Shown here: positions 33,177 through 41,347 of the stretch, in pieces
How positions within the stretch are numbered: the stretch's first letter is position 1
Layout of the letters: every line of letters starts with the position of its first letter
From: Streptomyces griseocarneus
Lineage (GTDB): Bacteria > Actinomycetota > Actinomycetes > Streptomycetales > Streptomycetaceae
Direction: 5' to 3'
Length of the DNA stretch: 64,000 nt
Assembly: GCF_014655595.1 (NCBI RefSeq)
Contig: NZ_BNBL01000009.1
Span: forward strand, 1-64,000
Position numbers and translations under genes: made by a program
The notes under the pieces: model-generated
Told to the model about the DNA's origin: nothing
Seen by the model: the letters and a program-made list of their open reading frames with translations, nothing else
Database searches by the model: none

Positions 33177-33877
33177 CGTCCGCGTCGAGCGGCGAAGGGG
33201 CCGGGCGGCTTCCGCCCGGCCCCTTCCGTCTGCCCGTCCGCCCGCACGCGCGTCAGCAGCCCGTGCGCCAGCAGGTACTGCGCGGCGGCATACGTGAGCA
33301 TGATCCAGAACTGGGGCACCGGCGCCTGCGGCCAGCCGGCCAGGCCGCCGGCGATGAGCGTGTCCGACAGCAGGAACAGCACCCCGCCCGCCCCGGCCCA
33401 CGCCCCCACGCCGGTCGCGCGCAGCGCCGTCACGGTCAGCAGCAGGCTGTAGAGCGCGACGGGAACCCTCAGGTCCGCCTCCAGGCCGGGCCACAGCAGC
33501 GCCAGGACGGCGATCCAGACGGCGGCGTAGGCGGCCGTGAGGCGGTACGCGCGGGCGCCGGCCCTCCTGCCGTGCCGGGCGAAGAGCACGAGGTAGCACA
33601 CGTGCCCGGCCGCGAAGGAGCCCATCCCCACCAGGAAGAGGGACTCCCGGCCGGTCTGCAGCAGGGTGTCGCCCCCGCACCCGAGGAGCAGGGCCACGGC
33701 GAGCAGCCGGGGACCGCCGCGCACCAGGACGTACGCCGCCAGCAGCGGCATCAGCGCGGGCTTGGTCACGTGGGCGGCGGTCGTGGCGCCGGCCAGGAGC
33801 GCCCCCAGGTGAACGGCCGCCACCACCGCCAGGACGACGGCGGACACGGCCGGCGCGGCCGCGCGGGCCCCTCTCAC
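33137..33877 (-). CDS. Lysoplasmalogenase (YhhN/TMEM86 family)
   Basis: A 246-residue membrane protein of the YhhN/TMEM86 family, which hydrolyses the vinyl-ether bond of lysoplasmalogens. About seven hydrophobic segments are visible. The family blocks are ATTAAHVTKPALMPLLAAY, LLGCGGDTLLQ and GVLFLLSDTLIA, whose acidic residues in GD and SD are conserved and probably catalytic. The GTG at 33877 overlaps the stop of the upstream hydroxylase gene (GTGA). The C-terminal 40 residues (RADGQTEGAGRKPPGPFAAR and on) are encoded across the subtilase terminator, and the frame runs about 40 bases into the subtilase 3' end. Confidence 0.85.
   Translation of the reverse strand: MRGARAAAPAVSAVVLAVVAAVHLGALLAGATTAAHVTKPALMPLLAAYVLVRGGPRLLAVALLLGCGGDTLLQTGRESLFLVGMGSFAAGHVCYLVLFARHGRRAGARAYRLTAAYAAVWIAVLALLWPGLEADLRVPVALYSLLLTVTALRATGVGAWAGAGGVLFLLSDTLIAGGLAGWPQAPVPQFWIMLTYAAAQYLLAHGLLTRVRADGQTEGAGRKPPGPFAARRGRQSWTADRASTMP
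33194..33226. terminator. Subtilase terminator inside the lysoplasmalogenase gene
   Basis: A perfect 15-bp stem (33194-33208 with 33212-33226) with a 3-base loop, 17 bases after the subtilase stop. It also lies within the 3' coding part of the convergent lysoplasmalogenase gene. Confidence 0.8.
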
Positions 33878-34782
33878 GCGGCCCGCCCGCTCGCCGGTGC
33901 GGGCGCGGCGGCCGGGGCGGCGGCCGGGGCGTCCGCGCGCGGCGGGGACACCGACGGCGGCTGCCAGCCCGGGCCGCGGAAGACGCGCCCGGCCCGCTCC
34001 CGCCAGGTGCGCGCCGCCTTCAGGTCGCGGGCGATGGCCGCGTACTCGTGGGTGGCCACGCGCAGCGGGTTGTAGGTGTCGATGTTCTTCGTCAGGCCGT
34101 AGACCGGACGCTCCCCTTCGGGGACGAACGAGCCGAACATCCGGTCCCAGACGATGAGGATGCCGCCGAAGTTGCGGTCCAGGTAGCCGCCCTGCGAGGC
34201 GTGGTGGACGCGGTGGTGGGAGGCGGTGTTCAGGACGTACTCCACGGGCCGGGGCAGCTTGCCGACCCGCTCGGTGTGCACCCAGAACTGGTAGACGAGG
34301 TTGACCGACGAGCAGAAGGCCACCGCCGCCGGGTGCACGCCGAGCGCGATCATCGGCACGTAGAACGGCCAGACCGTCAGCGACGTCCACGGCTGGCGCA
34401 GGGCGGTCGTCAGGTTGAACCTGCGGCTGGAGTGGTGCACCACGTGGCAGGCCCACAGGATCCTGACGACGTGGTGGCCGCGGTGCGACCAGTAGTAGAA
34501 GAAGTCCTGCGCGAGGAGCATCAGCGGCAGCGTCCACCACAGGACGGGCACGCGCAGGGGGGTGAGCTCGTAGACCGCCGTGTAGACGGCGACGATCGGG
34601 ATCTTCCAGAGCGCGTCGAAGAGGAGGCTGCCCAGCCCCATGCCGATGCTGGTCGCCGCGTCCTTGGCCTCGTAGCCCTCGGAGCGGTCGTCGGGGTGCA
34701 GCCGGTAGCTCACCAACTCCAGTGCGGTGAGCAGGACGAAGGCGGGAACGGACCACAACACGACATCGGGAAGGTGCGGCAT
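33874..34782 (-). CDS. Fatty-acid hydroxylase superfamily protein, alkylglycerol-monooxygenase-like
   Basis: A 302-residue membrane di-iron protein of the sterol desaturase/fatty-acid hydroxylase superfamily. Histidine clusters are at 100/103/104 (HRGHH), 113/116/117 (HVVHH) and 189-194 (HHRVHH). The block WACHVVHHSSRRFNLTTALR resembles the corresponding block of animal alkylglycerol monooxygenase (TMEM195), which cleaves ether lipids. Four or five membrane segments surround the histidines, and the C-terminus is a Pro/Ala tail. It overlaps the lysoplasmalogenase gene by four bases. A TATGGT box five bases before the ATG suggests a leaderless transcript. Chemistry is inferred; the cofactor is unknown. 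Confidence 0.88.
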   Translation of the reverse strand: MPHLPDVVLWSVPAFVLLTALELVSYRLHPDDRSEGYEAKDAATSIGMGLGSLLFDALWKIPIVAVYTAVYELTPLRVPVLWWTLPLMLLAQDFFYYWSHRGHHVVRILWACHVVHHSSRRFNLTTALRQPWTSLTVWPFYVPMIALGVHPAAVAFCSSVNLVYQFWVHTERVGKLPRPVEYVLNTASHHRVHHASQGGYLDRNFGGILIVWDRMFGSFVPEGERPVYGLTKNIDTYNPLRVATHEYAAIARDLKAARTWRERAGRVFRGPGWQPPSVSPPRADAPAAAPAAAPAPASGRAA

Positions 34783-34990
34783 GGCGGCACCATAAGCGTG
34801 CCGACGGGGGTGCCGCTAGGGGTTGTTACCCTCGGGTACCGAAGAGCGTTACCCCGAGTTCGGTGGCAGCACCACCGACAGCGGCGGGGCGGCGGTGTCC
34901 ACCTTCCGGGTGACAGGGATCTGGCTTGATCCACCCCGTCCGGTTCCGTCCGGTCCCCGGCCGGATTGCGGCGTTGTCAGCGGGGGCCCT

Positions 34991-34996
34991 TAAGCT
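34991..34996 (+). promoter_or_regulatory. TAAGCT -10 box of a leaderless gene
   Basis: TAAGCT ends eight bases before the ATG at 35005, with no ribosome-binding sequence between. This fits a leaderless transcript for the exonuclease gene. Confidence 0.5.
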
Positions 34997-35004
34997 CTTG
35001 GACC

Positions 35005-36003
35005 ATGCTCGAAGACCGCACCGACGCCGCATCGCCCACCCCGTGGCCGGCCGCGTATCCGGAGGGATACGCGGTCGTCGACGTGGAGACCACCGGGCTC
35101 GCCCGGGATGACCGGATAGTGTCGGCCGCCGTCTATCAGCTGGACGCCCGCGGCCGGGTGGAGGACCAGTGGTACACGCTGGTCAACCCCCAGCGGGACC
35201 CCGGCCCGGTGTGGATCCACGGACTGACCTCCGAAGTCCTCGCCGACGCTCCGCTGTTCCCGGAGATCGCCGACGAGTTCGCCAAGCGCCTGGACGGGCG
35301 GGTGCTCGTCGCGCACAACGCGGCCTTCGACTGGTCGATGATCGCCCGCGAGTACGCCCGCGCCCGGGCGACCGCCCCGGTGCGCCAGCGGCTGTGCACC
35401 ATCGCACTGTCGAAGGAGCTGCGGCTGCCGCTGCCCAACCACAAGCTGGAGTCGCTCGCCGCGCACTACGGCGTCGTGCAGCAGCGCGCCCACCACGCGC
35501 TGGACGACGCCCGGGTGCTGGCCGAAGCGTTCCGGCCGAGCCTGCGGCTGGCGGCCGAGGCGGGGATCCGGCTGCCGCTGCTGGCCTGCCAGCCGCTGAC
35601 CGAGTGGTCCGACGGGCCGTCCGCCCCGGCCCGCCCGGCCAGGGTCGGGTATCAGCCGTCCTACCGGTCGGCGACCTGGCGGCCCAGCCGCAAGCGCCCG
35701 GCCTGCCCGTACCCCAACCCGGGCCGCTACGTCCCCGGCGGTCAGCTGACGCAGGGCATGCGGGTGGCGTTCTCGGGCGACACATCCGTCGACCGGGAGC
35801 TGCTGGAGGACCGGGCGGTCGAGGCGGGGCTGCACGTGGCCACCAGCGTCTCGCGGCTGACCAGCCTGCTGGTCACCAACGATCCCGAGGCGCCCACCTC
35901 CAAGACGGTCAAGGCGCGCTCGTTCGGCACGCCGGTGGTCGACGAAGCGGCCTTCATACAGCTGTTGTCGCACGTGACCCCCGCCGGGACAAAAGAGGCA
36001 TAA
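35005..36003 (+). CDS. DEDDh 3'-5' exonuclease with BRCT domain
   Basis: A 332-residue protein joining an epsilon-like exonuclease domain (about 18-190) to a C-terminal BRCT domain (about 240-328). Exonuclease motifs: AVVDVETTGL (Exo I, Asp and Glu), VAHNAAFDWSMI (Exo II), and HHALDDARVLAEAF (Exo IIIepsilon His and Asp). The BRCT part reads QGMRVAFSGDTSVDRELL through LLVTNDPEAPTSKTVKARS. The architecture suggests DNA repair or replication editing with targeting by BRCT. The start is placed by the TAAGCT box. Confidence 0.9.
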   Translation: MLEDRTDAASPTPWPAAYPEGYAVVDVETTGLARDDRIVSAAVYQLDARGRVEDQWYTLVNPQRDPGPVWIHGLTSEVLADAPLFPEIADEFAKRLDGRVLVAHNAAFDWSMIAREYARARATAPVRQRLCTIALSKELRLPLPNHKLESLAAHYGVVQQRAHHALDDARVLAEAFRPSLRLAAEAGIRLPLLACQPLTEWSDGPSAPARPARVGYQPSYRSATWRPSRKRPACPYPNPGRYVPGGQLTQGMRVAFSGDTSVDRELLEDRAVEAGLHVATSVSRLTSLLVTNDPEAPTSKTVKARSFGTPVVDEAAFIQLLSHVTPAGTKEA

Positions 36004-36055
36004 GGCGCATGGGGATCGGGTGACACCCGCTCGCCGGGGGGCGAACCCCACCAGG

Positions 36056-36061
36056 TACCGT
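36056..36061 (+). promoter_or_regulatory. TACCGT -10 box of a leaderless gene
   Basis: TACCGT lies six bases ahead of the GTG at 36068, and the gap has no Shine-Dalgarno sequence. It is likely the -10 element of the SURF1 gene. Confidence 0.5.
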
Positions 36062-36067
36062 CAAAGC

Positions 36068-36955
36068 GTGTACCGCTTCCTGTTGTCCCGGCAGTGGGTG
36101 ATCACCACACTCGTGGCGCTCGCCCTCATCCCGGCGATGATCCAACTGGGCTTCTGGCAGCTGCATCGCCACGAGCACCGGGTAGCGCGGAACGATCAGA
36201 TCGCCCGGAGCCTGTCCGCCGCCCCCGTGCCCGTGGCCGAGCTCACCGGGCCCGGGCGCACGGTGGCGCGCGACGACGTCTGGCGCACGGTCACCGCGAG
36301 CGGTACGTACGACCCCAAGGGCGAGGTCGTGGTGCGGATGCGCACCGACGACGACGGCAACCAGGGCTACTTCGTCCTCACGCCGCTGGTGATGGCGGAC
36401 GGCCGTGCCGTCCTGGTCAACCGCGGCTGGATTCCGGCCAACGGCGACCTGACCAAGTTCCCCGAGGTGCCCGCCGCCCCGGCGGGCCGCGTCACCGTCA
36501 CCGGCCGGCTCAGGGCCGACGAGACCACGGCCAGCGGCATCAAGAACACCGCGGGCCTGCCGCCGCGCCAGGTGATGCTCATCAGCAGCGAGCAGCGCGC
36601 CAAGGAACTGCACCGCACCCTGCTCGGCGGCTACGTCGAGCTCACTTCCCCCGCCGACACCGGTCAGCCGCGGCCCCTTTCGGCCCCCGACCACAGCAGC
36701 ATCGGCCCGCACATGGCCTACGCCGTGCAGTGGTGGCTGTTCTCCGCCTTCGTGCCCGTCGGCTGGTTCATCCTGGTCCGCCGTGAGCGCCGCGACCGCG
36801 CCGAGGCGGCAGCGGCGCAGGAGGCGGCAGCGGCGCAGGAGGCTGAGGCTGCGGAGGAGGCGGCGACGGAGGGCGGCGACGGGCGCGCGCCCGCGCCCGG
36901 CAGTGCTTCCGGGGACACCGCCGGCGTCGCCCGGACGGCCTCCGGCCCCGAGTAG
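36068..36955 (+). CDS. SURF1 family cytochrome oxidase assembly protein
   Basis: A 295-residue SURF1 protein, needed for assembly of heme-copper cytochrome c oxidase in the membrane. There are two membrane helices: residues 8-26 (FLLSRQWVITTLVALALIPA region) and about 222-242 near AVQWWLFSAFVPVGWF. Between them lies the family domain with LGFWQLHRHEHR, VLVNRGWIPANGD and VTVTGRLRADE. The Ala/Glu-rich C-terminal tail of about 50 residues is not part of the fold. The GTG at 36068 fits the TACCGT box and the VYRFLLSRQW start typical of the family. Confidence 0.92.
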   Translation: MYRFLLSRQWVITTLVALALIPAMIQLGFWQLHRHEHRVARNDQIARSLSAAPVPVAELTGPGRTVARDDVWRTVTASGTYDPKGEVVVRMRTDDDGNQGYFVLTPLVMADGRAVLVNRGWIPANGDLTKFPEVPAAPAGRVTVTGRLRADETTASGIKNTAGLPPRQVMLISSEQRAKELHRTLLGGYVELTSPADTGQPRPLSAPDHSSIGPHMAYAVQWWLFSAFVPVGWFILVRRERRDRAEAAAAQEAAAAQEAEAAEEAATEGGDGRAPAPGSASGDTAGVARTASGPE

Positions 36956-36984
36956 CCCCCCGCCGGTCAGGGAAGACGCCCCGC

Positions 36985-38778
36985 GTGGCACTCATCGAGG
37001 ACTACGCACTCATCGGCGATCTGCAGACCAGCGCCCTGGTCGGCCGCGACGGCTCGGTCGACTGGCTGTGCCTGCCCCGCTTCGACTCCCCCGCCTGCTT
37101 CGCCGCGCTCCTGGGCGACGAGGACAACGGCCACTGGCGGCTCGCCCCCGCCGGGGCCGGCGCCTGCACCCGGCGCGGTTACCTCGAGGACTCCCTGGTC
37201 CTGGAATCCGTGTGGGAGACCGGCGACGGCACCGTCAAGGTCACCGACTTCATGCCGCAGCGCGACCGCGCCCCCGACCTCGTACGCATCGTCGAGGGCG
37301 TCAGCGGCAGCGTGGAGATGCTGAGCGTGCTGCGGCTGCGCTTCGACTACGGCGACATCGTCCCCTGGATACGCCGCACCGACGGCCACCGCGTCGCCGT
37401 CGCCGGCCCCGACTCGGTCTGGCTGCGCAGCGAGCCGCCCGTGCACACGTACGGTGAGGACTTCAGCACCCGCTCGGAATTCACCGTGGAGGCCGGGGAG
37501 ACGGTCGCCTTCGTCCTCACCTGGCACCCCTCCCACGAGGCCCGGCCCCGGCTCGTCGACCCGCACGAGTCCCTGCGGCACAGCCTGGAGGACTGGCGCG
37601 AGTGGGCCTCGCGCTGCCGCTACCGGGGGCCGCACCGGGAGGCCGTGATCCGCTCGCTGATCACCCTCAAGGCCCTCACCTACGCCCCCACCGGCGGCAT
37701 CGTCGCCGCCCCCACCACCTCCCTCCCCGAGGAGATCGGCGGCGTCCGCAACTGGGACTACCGCTACTGCTGGCTGCGGGACTCCACCCTCACCCTGAAC
37801 TCCCTGCTCTCCCTGGGCTACGAGGACGAGGCCGCCGCCTGGCGGGACTGGCTGCTGCGCGCCGTCGCCGGCGACCCGAACGACCTGCAGACGATGTACG
37901 GGGTGGCGGGCGAGCGGCGGCTGCCCGAGCGGGAGCTGCCCTGGCTGCCGGGATACGAGCGGTCGTACCCGGTGCGGACCGGCAACGACGCCGTCGGCCA
38001 GCTGCAGCTCGACGTCTACGGCGAGGTCATCGACTCCCTGTACGCGGCCCGCAGCGGCGGGCTCGGCGGCAGGCCGCACGCCTGGAACATCCAGCGCTGC
38101 TTCCTGGACTTCCTCAAGGACCACTGGCGCGAGCCGGACGAGGGCCTGTGGGAGATCCGCGGCCCGCGCCGCCACTTCGTGCACTCCAAGGTCATGGCCT
38201 GGGTCGCCGCCGACCGGGCCGTGCGCGCCCTGGAGCACGACCCGCGGCTGCCGGGCGACCTCGAGGGCTGGCGCGCGATGCGCGACGAGGTCCACCGCGA
38301 GGTCTGCGAGAAGGGCTACGACGGGGAACGCAACACCTTCACCCAGTACTACGGGTCGCGCGAGCTCGACGCGGCCACCCTGCTCATCCCCCGCGTGGGC
38401 TTCCTGCCGCCCGACGACCCGCGCGTCGTCGGCACGATCGACGCGGTGCGGCGGGAGCTGAAGCGCGACGGGTTCATCCGCCGCTACAGCCTGGACGAGA
38501 GCCCGCACGACACGTCCGTGGACGGGCTGCCGGGCGGCGAGGGCGCGTTCCTCGCCTGCTCGTTCTGGCTGGCCGACGCGCTGTGCATGACCGGACGGGA
38601 GAAGGAGGCCCGCGAGGTGTTCGAGCGACTGCTCGCGGTCCGCAACGACGTCGGCCTGCTCGCCGAGGAGTACGACCCCCGGGCCGGAAGGCACCTGGGG
38701 AACTTCCCCCAGGCCTTCAGTCACATCGGCCTCGTGGGCACCGCCCTTCTCCTGGCCGGGGAGGACACGGCACACTGA
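36985..38778 (+). CDS. Glycoside hydrolase family 15 protein
   Basis: A 597-residue cytosolic GH15 protein of the bacterial trehalase/glucoamylase-like type. The N-terminal beta-sandwich opens ALIEDYALIGDLQTSALVGR, then SVDWLCLPRFDSPACFAAL, which is the family signature. The alpha/alpha-barrel follows, with GGVRNWDYRYCWLRDSTLTL in the middle and QAFSHIGLVGTALLL at the end. Actinobacterial relatives include a phosphate-dependent trehalase, so trehalose breakdown is a reasonable but unproven role. The GTG at 36985 has GGAAG upstream. An SDR gene begins six bases after its stop. Confidence 0.88.
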   Translation: MALIEDYALIGDLQTSALVGRDGSVDWLCLPRFDSPACFAALLGDEDNGHWRLAPAGAGACTRRGYLEDSLVLESVWETGDGTVKVTDFMPQRDRAPDLVRIVEGVSGSVEMLSVLRLRFDYGDIVPWIRRTDGHRVAVAGPDSVWLRSEPPVHTYGEDFSTRSEFTVEAGETVAFVLTWHPSHEARPRLVDPHESLRHSLEDWREWASRCRYRGPHREAVIRSLITLKALTYAPTGGIVAAPTTSLPEEIGGVRNWDYRYCWLRDSTLTLNSLLSLGYEDEAAAWRDWLLRAVAGDPNDLQTMYGVAGERRLPERELPWLPGYERSYPVRTGNDAVGQLQLDVYGEVIDSLYAARSGGLGGRPHAWNIQRCFLDFLKDHWREPDEGLWEIRGPRRHFVHSKVMAWVAADRAVRALEHDPRLPGDLEGWRAMRDEVHREVCEKGYDGERNTFTQYYGSRELDAATLLIPRVGFLPPDDPRVVGTIDAVRRELKRDGFIRRYSLDESPHDTSVDGLPGGEGAFLACSFWLADALCMTGREKEAREVFERLLAVRNDVGLLAEEYDPRAGRHLGNFPQAFSHIGLVGTALLLAGEDTAH

Positions 38779-38783
38779 CCCTC

Positions 38784-39539
38784 ATGGATCTTGGACTCAA
38801 GGACAGGGTGTACGTGGTGACCGGCGCGAGCCGCGGGCTGGGCTTCGCCACCGCCCGCGAGCTGGCGGCCGAAGGCGCCCGGGTCGTCGTCTCCGGCCGG
38901 GACGCCGCCGCCGCGGCCGCGGCGGCCGAGAAGATCGGCCCCGGCGTGATCGGGGTGGGCGCCGACAACGCCGACCCCACGGCGGCCGAGCGCCTGGTCG
39001 CCACCGCCCGGGAGCACTTCGGGCGCTTCGACGGCGTGCTGATCAGCGTCGGCGGCCCGCCGCCCGGCTCGGCGGCCGACAACGACGACGCCCAGTGGCA
39101 GGCGGCCTTCGAGTCCGTCTTCCTGGGCGCGGTCCGGATGGCCCGCACGGCGGCCGCGGAGCTGGGCGAGGGCGGGGTGATCGGCTTCGTGCTGTCGGCG
39201 TCGGTCCACGAGCCGATCCCCGGCCTCGCGATCTCCAACGGCCTGCGCCCGGGCCTGGCGGGCTTCGCCAAGTCGCTGTCGGTGGACCTGGGCCCGCGCG
39301 GCATCCGCGTCGTGGGGCTGCTGCCCGGCCGCATCGACACCGACCGGCTGCGCGAACTCGACGCGCTCTCGGGCGACCCCGAGGCGACGCGGGCCCGCCG
39401 CTCGGCGGCCATCCCGCTCGGCCGCTACGGCAACCCGGAGGAGTTCGGCAGGACGGCGGCGTTCGTCCTGTCCCCGGCGGCCTCGTACGTCACGGGCGTG
39501 ATGCTGCCCGTCGACGGCGGCGCCCGGCACGGCTTCTAG
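38784..39539 (+). CDS. Atypical short-chain dehydrogenase (SDR) family protein
   Basis: A 251-residue Rossmann-fold protein. The cofactor motif YVVTGASRGLGFATARELA is intact, and the C-terminus ASYVTGVMLPVDGGARHGF is SDR-typical. The catalytic region departs from the family: where FabG-like proteins have YxxxK just before AGL, this one reads ISNGLRPGLAGFAKSLSV, placing Ser for Tyr and Arg for Lys. The usual NAG motif is SVGGPPPG. It may bind NAD(P) without classical oxidoreductase activity. It follows the GH15 gene closely and is probably co-transcribed with it. Confidence 0.85.
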   Translation: MDLGLKDRVYVVTGASRGLGFATARELAAEGARVVVSGRDAAAAAAAAEKIGPGVIGVGADNADPTAAERLVATAREHFGRFDGVLISVGGPPPGSAADNDDAQWQAAFESVFLGAVRMARTAAAELGEGGVIGFVLSASVHEPIPGLAISNGLRPGLAGFAKSLSVDLGPRGIRVVGLLPGRIDTDRLRELDALSGDPEATRARRSAAIPLGRYGNPEEFGRTAAFVLSPAASYVTGVMLPVDGGARHGF

Positions 39540-39548
39540 GCCGCGCCC

Positions 39549-40145
39549 TCAGCCCACCCGGCGCGCGCGGTGGCGCACCGTGCGCAGCCGCACCTCCGCC
39601 GGCAGGCGGAGCAGGCCGGCCGAGGTCCTGGCGTGGCGCAGGACCTCGGCGTCCAGCCGTCGCAGGGCCCCGGCGGGCCGCGCGTTCGGGGCGAGGGTCA
39701 GCCCGATGCGCGCCCGGGGGGCCGTGCGCCGCCCGGTCAGGGTGATCACGGCGTCCTCCACGCCCTCGAGCGCCGCCGCCTCGGCCGCCAGCGCCTCCTG
39801 CAGGGCCCGGCCGCGCACCACGACCGTCTCGCCGTCGCCGCTGTCGACGCCCACCTCGCGCAGCCGGTGCCGGCGCGCCTGGGCGAGCAGCCATGCCAGG
39901 GACAGCACCACGACGGCGCCCAGTCCCCCGATGAGCGTGGGCCACCACCACGTCTGCCGGCTCCACCCCCGTCGGCGGGCGGCGCTCAGCGGCACGTCGT
40001 CCGGCCCGGCCAGGGGCCACCCCGAGGGCAGCGCGAGGCCCCAGCGCCGCGGCAGGTCCAGCGCCCCGGCCAGCACGGCGGCCCCGAGCGCGACCAGCAC
40101 CACGCCGGCCAGCCCCAGCAGGATGCGGTTGGCGGTCCTCAGCAC
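39549..40145 (-). CDS. Alkaline-shock membrane anchor protein, AmaP-like
   Basis: A 198-residue protein with two N-terminal membrane helices (about 9-30 and 68-90) and a cytosolic domain (about 95-198) containing VVVRGRALQEALAAEAAALE and DAVITLTG, the AmaP pattern. In staphylococci AmaP anchors Asp23 at the membrane. Here it is the last gene of an operon with two Asp23-type proteins, which supports the role. The GTG at 40145 is seven bases downstream of the preceding gene's stop. Confidence 0.82.
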   Translation of the reverse strand: MLRTANRILLGLAGVVLVALGAAVLAGALDLPRRWGLALPSGWPLAGPDDVPLSAARRRGWSRQTWWWPTLIGGLGAVVVLSLAWLLAQARRHRLREVGVDSGDGETVVVRGRALQEALAAEAAALEGVEDAVITLTGRRTAPRARIGLTLAPNARPAGALRRLDAEVLRHARTSAGLLRLPAEVRLRTVRHRARRVG

Positions 40146-40152
40146 CGGGTGC

Positions 40153-40779
40153 TCACCCCTTCGCGGGACGGTGGACGTGCACGGACAGCGACGCCCGGCG
40201 GGCCAGGCCCAGCTCTCTGACGCCCTCGGCCAGCACGGTGTTCACATCCGTGCGCACCTCGTCCAGGTCCCGGAAGTGGGACTGGGCGCGGACCCGGACC
40301 ACGCGGCGGCGGACGTTCACCCGTACGGAGCGCACCCCGGCGACCTCCATGGCCCGGTCCCGCAGCACCAGCGCGGCCGCCGCCCGGTCCAGCCCGGCCC
40401 GTACGTCCGGTGAGGGGCGGCTCATGGGCAGCATCCGGCGCAGGCCCGGCGTGGCGGCCAGCACGATCAGCCAGAGGCCGAGCAGGACCGCCACGGCCGC
40501 GCAGGCGGCGATCCCGGGGTCGTCGAGGGGGCGGGTGGCCAGGGCGTGGGCCAGGCGGCGGCGCCAGGCCATGGCCGGGTGGCCGGACCGCACGGAGACG
40601 ATGTCGTAGAGGAGGATCCCGGCGGCGCCCAGCACGGCGGCGGCCACCAGGGCGGCGGGCACCCGGCGGGCCGACCAGAAGCGGTGCGCCCCGATGTCGT
40701 GGGCGGGGACCTCCTCGGGGCCGGGGGCAGGGGCCTCCTCGGGGCCGGGGCTCTTCTCCGGTGGCCCGGGATCGCTCAT
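40153..40779 (-). CDS. DUF6286-type membrane protein
   Basis: A 208-residue protein with an acidic, Pro-rich head of about 30 residues, two membrane helices (about 41-60 and 92-112), and a C-terminal domain with DRAAAALVLRDRAMEVAGVR and VVRVRAQSHFRDLDEVR. It matches the uncharacterised DUF6286 proteins found in actinobacterial Asp23/AmaP operons. The ATG at 40779 overlaps the stop of the preceding Asp23-like gene (ATGA). It is probably an envelope-stress membrane component; function is inferred only from context. Confidence 0.75.
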   Translation of the reverse strand: MSDPGPPEKSPGPEEAPAPGPEEVPAHDIGAHRFWSARRVPAALVAAAVLGAAGILLYDIVSVRSGHPAMAWRRRLAHALATRPLDDPGIAACAAVAVLLGLWLIVLAATPGLRRMLPMSRPSPDVRAGLDRAAAALVLRDRAMEVAGVRSVRVNVRRRVVRVRAQSHFRDLDEVRTDVNTVLAEGVRELGLARRASLSVHVHRPAKG

Positions 40780-41129
40780 CGCACCCGCTCCCCGCCCGGG
40801 CGGCCCGCGTGCGCGGAGTGCAGCCGCTCCACCGTGATCACCACCTCCGGGACCTCCATCCCCGCCAGTGTCCTGACGCGTTCGGTGACCCGCCGCCGCA
40901 CCGCGCGGCAGCGGGCGCCGATGTCCGTCGGATAGCCGAGCTCCACCGAGACTCTTACCCGTGCGGAGCCGTCGTGCACGGTGACCCAGGCGCGCGGGGG
41001 CTCGTGGTCCTCCGGCGTCCGTGCGCCCAGTGCCTCGCGCGCCGCCTGCGCCGCGATCTTGGCGACGACCTGGTCGGCGATGCGGGTCGCGCCGCGCCGG
41101 GCCGGCTCCACCGCGGGTCCTGCCTCCAC
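40776..41129 (-). CDS. Asp23/Gls24-like protein, short form
   Basis: A 117-residue soluble protein. RIADQVVAKIAAQAAREALG at the N-terminus and VRVSVELGYPTDIGARCRAVRRRVTERV followed by VPEVVITVERL repeat the Asp23 fold pattern: a helix, then two strands and a long helix. It is shorter than canonical Asp23 and has no membrane segment. The GTG at 41129 has GGGAGG ideally placed. It is the third gene of the five-gene operon and overlaps the next one. Confidence 0.78.
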   Translation of the reverse strand: MEAGPAVEPARRGATRIADQVVAKIAAQAAREALGARTPEDHEPPRAWVTVHDGSARVRVSVELGYPTDIGARCRAVRRRVTERVRTLAGMEVPEVVITVERLHSAHAGRPGGERVR

Positions 41130-41133
41130 GCCG

Positions 41134-41319
41134 CTACCTCCCGCGTCCGTCGCGCGAGCGGAAGAAGTCGCCGGGCTCCAGGTCCCCGTCGAGGAACCGC
41201 CCCGCCACGAATCCGACGGCGCCCAGCGCCGCCACCAGTAGAAAGGCCCCGAACCCGCCGAAGTATCCGGCGAACCCCAGGGCCATGCCGGCGATCATCC
41301 CGGTCATGGCCATGCTCAT
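41134..41319 (-). CDS. Small Gly/Ala-rich membrane protein of the Asp23 operon
   Basis: A 61-residue protein with two membrane helices covering about residues 4-40 (Gly- and Phe-rich, AGYFGGFGAFLL) and a polar tail GDLEPGDFFRSRDGRGR. Small membrane proteins of this sort, such as the DUF2273 family, accompany Asp23 and AmaP in Gram-positive operons; I place it there by context. GAGGAG six bases before the ATG supports the start. It lies between the two Asp23-type genes. Confidence 0.75.
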   Translation of the reverse strand: MSMAMTGMIAGMALGFAGYFGGFGAFLLVAALGAVGFVAGRFLDGDLEPGDFFRSRDGRGR

Positions 41320-41347
41320 CGCGCGCTCCTCACCCGGTCCCGCCGGC

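Noticed and set aside
31560..33680. 706-codon minus-strand ORF across the subtilase gene
   Set aside because: Antisense shadow; only its 5' part overlaps the real lysoplasmalogenase, which is in another frame.
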